Shown here piece after piece: positions 58,605-64,000 of a stretch of DNA of 64,000 bases; the stretch's first letter is position 1, and every line of letters starts with the position of its first letter. A program made the translations under genes and the position numbers. The notes under the pieces are model-generated. The model was not told where the DNA came from and ran no database searches. It was given only the letters and a program-made list of their open reading frames with translations. The stretch lies in assembly GCA_030770535.1 (NCBI GenBank), contig JASVEC010000028.1, positions 124,001 through 188,000 on the forward strand. The letters are read 5' to 3'. The stretch is from Batkoa obscura. Lineage: Eukaryota; Entomophthoromycota; Entomophthoromycetes; Entomophthorales; Batkoaceae.

Positions 58605-61451
58605 ATGATCATACATCTACTAATCGTATTACCCATATTATGGACCACTTATCTATCCTTAAGTTTACTTTGTTTAAAATATAAAAGTTCATCCAGTCTA
58701 TTAAGAACAAGTGGCACCACAAGTAATTATACTGGTCTAAATGAGGAACCATATATTCAATGTCCAACAATTTATATCAACAAAATCAACAAAATCCAGA
58801 TATTGTTAAATACCATCCTACTATTATATACATTAACTCAATTTATTTATATTCAATTTGAAACTAAAGAAAAAGAAAATATTAAAGGAAAGTTGTTAAA
58901 TCAATTGGTAAGCAGTGTAATAAGTATTTATCATTTTTTAAATTTTCAATTGATTATTAATTATCATTATCAAAGTTTGAAATTAAAGTCGAATTTTATA
59001 ATTGTATTACGTTCACTACTAATCAGTAGTCTAATGCTGCTTGTCTCTTTACTTGTTCAATTCCATAAAATAACAATAGTCTATTCTATTATCTTCATTT
59101 CTCAATTACTATTAAGTTTTTTCACTATCTGTTATGAAATTTATCTTTATACCATTATTAAGTTATCTTGGGATGAAAGAGAAAGGGAAAATGAAGAGAA
59201 TACAAATTGTGAGTGTAATTTTTATTTAAAAAATAGACGTAAAAAAAACGCGATTGAAGAAGAACTAAGTACGAATCAATTTAAGGGTATTCAACATTTT
59301 AATCGTAAAGTAAGACAAATATTACCTTTTTTATGGCCCAAAGATTCAATAAAATTAAAAATATTAATTATGATTTCTATCATTTTAATGTTAGGTAAGC
59401 TTCTATTGATTAGATTTATAAAACAATATTTTTAACAGAACATTTTTTTAAATAAATAATAGCGGGTAGATTAGTGAATTTTTTAATGCCAAGACAATAT
59501 TCTTTAGTTATTAAAGCCTTATCTTCTGAAGATAAACCATTAACAGAAAATATACCATATATGGAAATTGGCATATTTGTTTTATTAAGATCATTACAAG
59601 GTAGTATTGGATTATTAAATAATATTCAAACCTTTGTCTGGATTCCTGTAAGTCAGGTAAGATATTATTTATATATATATATATAATATTTATATATTTA
59701 AAATATTTATTTAGTATACTACTCGTGAACTTTCTGTTAGTATGTTACAACATTTACATAATTTATCTATTAGATTTCATCTTAACCGTAAAACTGGAGA
59801 GATATTAAGGGTTCAAGGTAAAACAAAAAAATTCTACTAAATAAACAAATGATAATAAAATATAAATTTATTAGATCGTGGAGTAGCTAGTGTAGTATCT
59901 GTATTAAATGCAGTATTATTTAATATAATACCAACATTAATAGATATTGGAGTAGCAATAATAGTATTTGTAACAAAATTTGATATTTATATTGGAGGAG
60001 TAGTATTTTTAACTACTAGTTTATATATAATATTAACAGTTAAATTAACGGATTGGAGAACGAAATATAGAAGACGGTGCAATAAGTTAGATAATGAAAT
60101 GGAAGCAAGAGCAGTTGATTCTTTATTAAATTTTGAAACAATTAAATATTTTGGCAATGAAGAATTTGAAGTAAATCAATATGCTAAATCAATTGATAAG
60201 TATCAAAATGCTGATTTAGAAACTAAAGTAGTATCTTCCATATTAAATACATTACAAAATATAATAATACAAATTGGATTATTAGTTGGATGTCTAATTG
60301 GAGCATATCGTATAGTTAATAAACAAATTAATCTGAATGAATTTATTTGGATAATTGCTTACATTGATCAATTATATGGTCCATTGAATTGGTTTGGTGG
60401 TTATTATAGAACAATTCAAAAGAATTTTATTGATATGGAAAATATGTTAGATTTATTTAAAGTGCCAATTGAAATTAAAGATAATTTAAATATAAAGGAA
60501 TTTAATATAATAAAAGGAGAAATTGAATTTAAAAATGTATCATTTCATTATGATAATAGATTATCAATATTAAAAAATATATCATTTAAAGTACCTTCTG
60601 GTTCAACAGTTGCGTTAGTTGGTCCATCTGGTGGGGGTAAATCAACTATATTAAGATTATTATTTCGATTCTATGATATCAATTCAGGTCAAATATTAAT
60701 TGATAATAAAGATATAAGAGATATGAAACAAAAAGATTTAAGAAAGTCAATAGGAGTAGTACCACAAGATTCTGTATTATTTAATGAAGATTTATATTAT
60801 AATATATTATATGGAAAAATTAATTCAACAAAACAAGAAATTGAAATTGCAGCAAAAGCAGCTCAAATTCATGAAAGAATATTAAGTTTTCCAGATCAAT
60901 ATCATACTAAAGTAGGTGAACGTGGATTAAGATTATCAGGTGGTGAAAAACAAAGAATAGCAATAGCAAGAACATTTTTAAGAGATCCAAAAATTGTACT
61001 ATTAGATGAAGCTACTTCTGCATTAGATACAACGACTGAAAGACAAATTCAATCTTCATTGAAATCAATTACAAAAGGTAGAACTACTTTAATTATTGCT
61101 CATAGGTTAAGTACTATTATTGAAGCAGATATTATATTAGTTTTAAATCAAGGGGAAATTATTGAAAGAGGTTCACATAATGAATTGATGAATAATCCTA
61201 ATGGTATGTATTATGATATGTGGATGAAACAATTATATGATGAAACAATTAATAATAATAATAATAACATAAATAATAATAATATAAATAATAATAATAT
61301 AAATAATAATAATAATAAATTTAATAATAAATCACAAGTTAAAAATATAAAAAGAGAATGTGAATTTAATGAAGATTCTGATAATTATGACCCAAGTATT
61401 GATTCTAATCCATTATTACCTTTTTCCACTTCTTGTCCTGCCTATTTTTAA
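58605..61451 (+). CDS. HMT1/ABCB6-like half ABC transporter
   Basis: Four exons, 58605-59394, 59463-59656, 59715-59817 and 59875-61451, total 887 residues in frame. An extra N-terminal membrane domain (about five segments, 1-260) precedes the ABC transmembrane domain, entered through AGRLVNFLMPRQYSLVIKAL, as in fission-yeast Hmt1 and ABCB6. The transmembrane part includes WIPVSQYTTRELSV, DRGVASVVSVLNAVLFNIIP and ALLNFETIKYFGNEEFE-like motifs (SLLNFETIKYFGNEEFE here). The nucleotide-binding domain has Walker A GPSGGGKST at 612-620, signature LSGGEKQR from 716, Walker B LLDEATSALD around D740 and the H-loop IIAHRLS. A poly-Asn tail (61246-61330) and an acidic end follow. Likely vacuolar transport of heavy-metal or glutathione conjugates. 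The substrate is inferred from family only. Confidence 0.93.
61246..61335 (+). repeat. (AAT)n microsatellite in the transporter gene
   Basis: An AAT-type trinucleotide tract with regularly placed ATA codons encodes poly-Asn broken by single Ile residues (NNNNNINNNNINNNNINNNN pattern). It lies in the exposed C-terminal tail after the nucleotide-binding domain. Confidence 0.85.
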
Positions 61452-61623
61452 TTGTTTTATTAAGTAAAATGTTATTTATTTGATATAACTAACTTTAATT
61501 TCTATTGAATAAAAATCAGATTAATTTCATACTTAATTCTATCAGTTTTTATATATAATTAAATAAATAAAGCATAAGATAATATAATTTTTATAATATT
61601 TAATTTGAAGAATTTATAATTTT

Positions 61624-62427
61624 TTAACTTAATACAATATTATAAACACCATCTGCTTCCATCGATTGAGCTGTCCATAAAATAATACAACTAAATAATG
61701 AAATACATAAATTAATAAATGACTAAATTAGTTATTATCATCAACTTACCTGATTAAAATCCCAAAAGTTTCAAACAATAAACTAGTACCTACGTAACCT
61801 ACTGTAGTAGTTTTGGTGTAATATTTAATAGTTGAAATGGTCTATCATTTTTTTTAAAAATATTAAAATGGTTAGATTAAAATAATTAATAAAACTTACT
61901 GCAGCCCCAATTAAAGCCCCCACATTACAAGTAATACCAAAAAATAATAATAATCTTGCTTTCCAAGCTACACTTGAACTGGAATAAGAAAAGGACTCTC
62001 CTTTAATTAAGGCTGGATCAATGGAATTGACACTTTAATAAACAATAAGTATTAAAGATTATTATTTTTTTATAATTTGATGAGATTTAAAAAACTTACA
62101 TAATCATCCCAAACGTTGAAATAGCCCCAACGATATAATCTTCAACACCAGGAGGAGTTGGGTTATCTTTAGTTAAATGACTGGATATTATACCATCAAC
62201 AAAAACCCACCAGGAAAGAGCAAACTTTTTATTTAATGTGGTTAGTTAATCAATCAAATTTTCAACTTTTGTCAAAAAGTAATGAAATTGAAATAAAATT
62301 GAAATTCACTTACAATAAAACCAGAAGAATAAATTAAAAAACTTCGTTGATTGGTACCGAATAAATTCCAATTGATAGAAGGGAATATACATTTAAAGGG
62401 ACTCCGAGATGATTCAACGTAATCCAT
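61624..62427 (-). CDS. VPS68: Vps68/TMEM50-family membrane protein
   Basis: Five exons, 62427-62314, 62224-62100, 62032-61900, 61841-61750 and 61690-61624, in one frame, total 176 residues. It starts MDYVESSRSPFKCIFPSINW. Four hydrophobic segments match the family: FALSWWVFVDGIISSH, VGAISTFGMIIVNSIDPALIKGESFSYSSSSVAWKARLLLFFG (with the conserved SIDP, SFSYS and AWKAR elements), NVGALIGAA and a last segment ending ILWTAQSMEADGVYNIVLS. Yeast Vps68 works in late-endosome sorting and in a lipid-transfer-related complex with Vps55. Normal length. Divergent from the Nup85-like gene, with starts about 195 bp apart. Confidence 0.93.
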
Positions 62428-62621
62428 ATTGTTTATTGTTTTGTTATTTAATAGAGATTAAAAAATACTTTTTTTTAAGGTGCAATATTTAGAATAAAAC
62501 TAAGCCACTTCTATAGTTTTGTCATGACTATGTTGACTGCAATAATTGCAGTTTTTTTTGCAAATAAGTAGGATTAGGGATAAAGTTTTATTTTTAAAAA
62601 AATAATGGTCTTATTAAAATA

Positions 62622-63963
62622 ATGACGTTGAATTATTATTTGCATTCCAAGAATCAAGTAAATATATTATAATAATTCAATCAACAACATGTTAATTAGA
62701 TCTTAGTTAATTATCTATTGCTCATCAATTTATAAAGAGGTCAATGAGGTTTATAAAGAAGAAATTGAGTTTGAGTAAGTAGTTGAGTTTTTAATTTTGA
62801 AATATAGAATTTTAATGATTATTAAGTTTTAATAAAAAAGAAGATGAAGTCTATTTAACAAGAGCACAATTAAATCTACTTAATAAAAAATATATGCAAC
62901 AAATTGATGCTTATTTGGAGGTTATTAAGGTAATTTAGGATATTAATAATAATAATAAATATTTTATGTACTAAATAAATTAGAATATAGAAATGGAAGA
63001 AGTTCAATTTGAATACAATAGGTTTCTATGGATAAGGAAGATATGGAGTTTAGTTACTTTAATACTTGGACATAATGGAAAAAAAGAGTTATTTTCTGAA
63101 AAATATATTAATTGGTTTAACGATAATTTTATATGTAAAATGAATAAGATTTATAATGGATAATAATTCAAAAAAATTGATGTTTTTTATTGTATTAGTA
63201 ACTACTCCAACACAGATCAATTTTGTTATGAACCAAAGAGTACCACATGAACATGAGTTGTTTTTACCTATGGTCATGAAGTAAATTTTTGGGATGAAAC
63301 TTAAAACTAAATTGTAATTAACATATTAATAAACAATTTTAGATGTGTATTGAGAGGACAGAAAAAAACAGCGTTAAAATTGATTGATTATTTACCACAA
63401 ACACCAATAGTAAAATTAATTAAAGTAAGGAAAATTCTATAATTATTAAATAAGAAATAATATATATTTTTTAAACTTAGTTAATTTATCAAAGTGAGCC
63501 GATTTTTAATTCACAACATGAAACAATAGAAGAATATGAACTTAAACTAACTGAATGGAAAAAACAAAAGGAAGTATTAGCAAGAAATAGTATTATTAAA
63601 GAAGAAGCTGATATTATTAAAGAAAAAAAAGAAAGTATCAATTTATATGAAGAACGTATAGTAATATTAGATTTATTAAAGATAGTAACAGGATATAGTT
63701 ATAATATGGAGGATTTAATTAATATTATTATTAAATATACTGAAAGTTGGATGGAGTTATTTGTTAGTTTATTAAATCTTGCGTTTCCAATAGTTATGTT
63801 TGAACAGGTTGAGTAAGTTTTTTTGGGTTATTGAGTTAAAACGGAGTAATTAAAATTTTTATTTTATAGTGAAATAATTGCTATATGTAAAAAATATTAT
63901 ATTATTGGTAAACAAGATATTGAATTAAGTTTTTATTTTTTATTTTGTAAAGAATGGAAAAAT
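62622..63963 (+). CDS. NUP85: Nup85-like nucleoporin, 3' end outside window
   Basis: Scaffold subunit of the Y (Nup84/Nup107) complex of the nuclear pore. Exons in frame: 62622-62657 (start exon, tentative), 62707-62774, 62827-62929, 62984-63134, 63199-63280, 63343-63424, 63481-63812 and 63870-63963; the next intron opens at 63964. Recognisable Nup85-type elements are KYINWFNDNF, the block MKCVLRGQKKTALKLIDYLP (compare VLRGQ/VLQGR..EAR in other Nup85), and the Trp-centred ESWMELFVSLLNLAFPIVMF. All-helical composition fits. The first exon (MTLNYYLHSKNQ) is short and rests only on good splice sites and frame. About 315 residues are visible. Confidence 0.65.
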
Positions 63964-64000
63964 GTAAGGATTTGTATTCAGATGATTTGATGTTTAAGTT
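63964..64000 (+). other. Start of next intron of the Nup85-like gene
   Basis: GTAAGG at 63964 follows the in-frame exon end CTTTTGTAAAGAATGGAAAAAT. The window ends inside this intron or shortly after its end. Confidence 0.5.

Noticed and set aside
1-64000. tRNA and rRNA genes
   Set aside because: Looked for GGTTCGAATCC-type arms and rRNA cores by eye and found none. A covariance-model scan would be decisive.

Overview
The window is AT-rich nuclear DNA from a fungus. Its genes carry short introns, mostly 45-150 bp, with GTAAG-type donors and T-rich TAG or AAG acceptors. A DASH-complex Hsk3 gene, a Pho80-type cyclin, a Mex67-like export factor and a peroxisomal MFE-2 with two dehydrogenase domains all point to Fungi. 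High AT content, secreted acid sphingomyelinases with saposin domains and intron-containing genes suggest an early-diverging lineage (Zoopagomycota or Mucoromycota). That placement is inference only.

Layout. 1-2.8 kb: the end of a peroxisomal beta-oxidation gene (MFE-2, C-terminal SKL). 2.8-35 kb: a gene-poor half with long AT-rich gaps, many short palindromic elements (family A), a decayed 2.5-kb DNA transposon (B1) and its 555-bp deletion derivative (B0). The genes here are an unknown 176-aa protein, two tandem YcnI/DUF1775 surface proteins, two acid sphingomyelinase-like paralogs on opposite strands, a large OPT oligopeptide transporter, a possible Rpp14-like fragment and an 8-exon Mex67/NXF mRNA export factor. 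35-43 kb: a dense cluster with a Pho80-like cyclin, mitochondrial 3-hydroxyisobutyrate dehydrogenase, an RNPS1-like SR protein, an 11-exon unrecognised helical protein and a 79-aa protein. 43.6-47.6 kb: a broken duplicate of a mitochondrial rhomboid protease gene whose intron holds transposon B2 (2.8 kb). 48.6-49.6 kb: a secreted class-3 lipase. 50-53 kb: decayed sequence. 53.3-64 kb: a dense housekeeping block with the intact rhomboid protease, a RINT1/Tip20-like tether, DASH Hsk3, an HMT1/ABCB6-like half ABC transporter, Vps68/TMEM50 and the 5' part of a Nup85-like nucleoporin.

How the genes relate. There are no operons. Secreted and surface functions (DUF1775 pair, sphingomyelinases, OPT, lipase) sit in the repeat-rich part. 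Conserved core functions (nuclear export, nuclear pore, Golgi-ER tethering, kinetochore, mitochondrial quality control) sit in the compact parts. The most unusual material is the transposon system. Family B encodes a DDE-like transposase I could not place in a superfamily, with TA-flanked termini beginning TGGGGRTGTCCG. Family A (about 100 bp) shares the outer nine bases of those termini. A third repeat (C) has inserted into both B copies at different places. One B copy has landed inside an intron without destroying the splice sites.

Exon coordinates were derived by hand from frame continuity and GT/AG sites. They have not been checked against transcripts or by database search.
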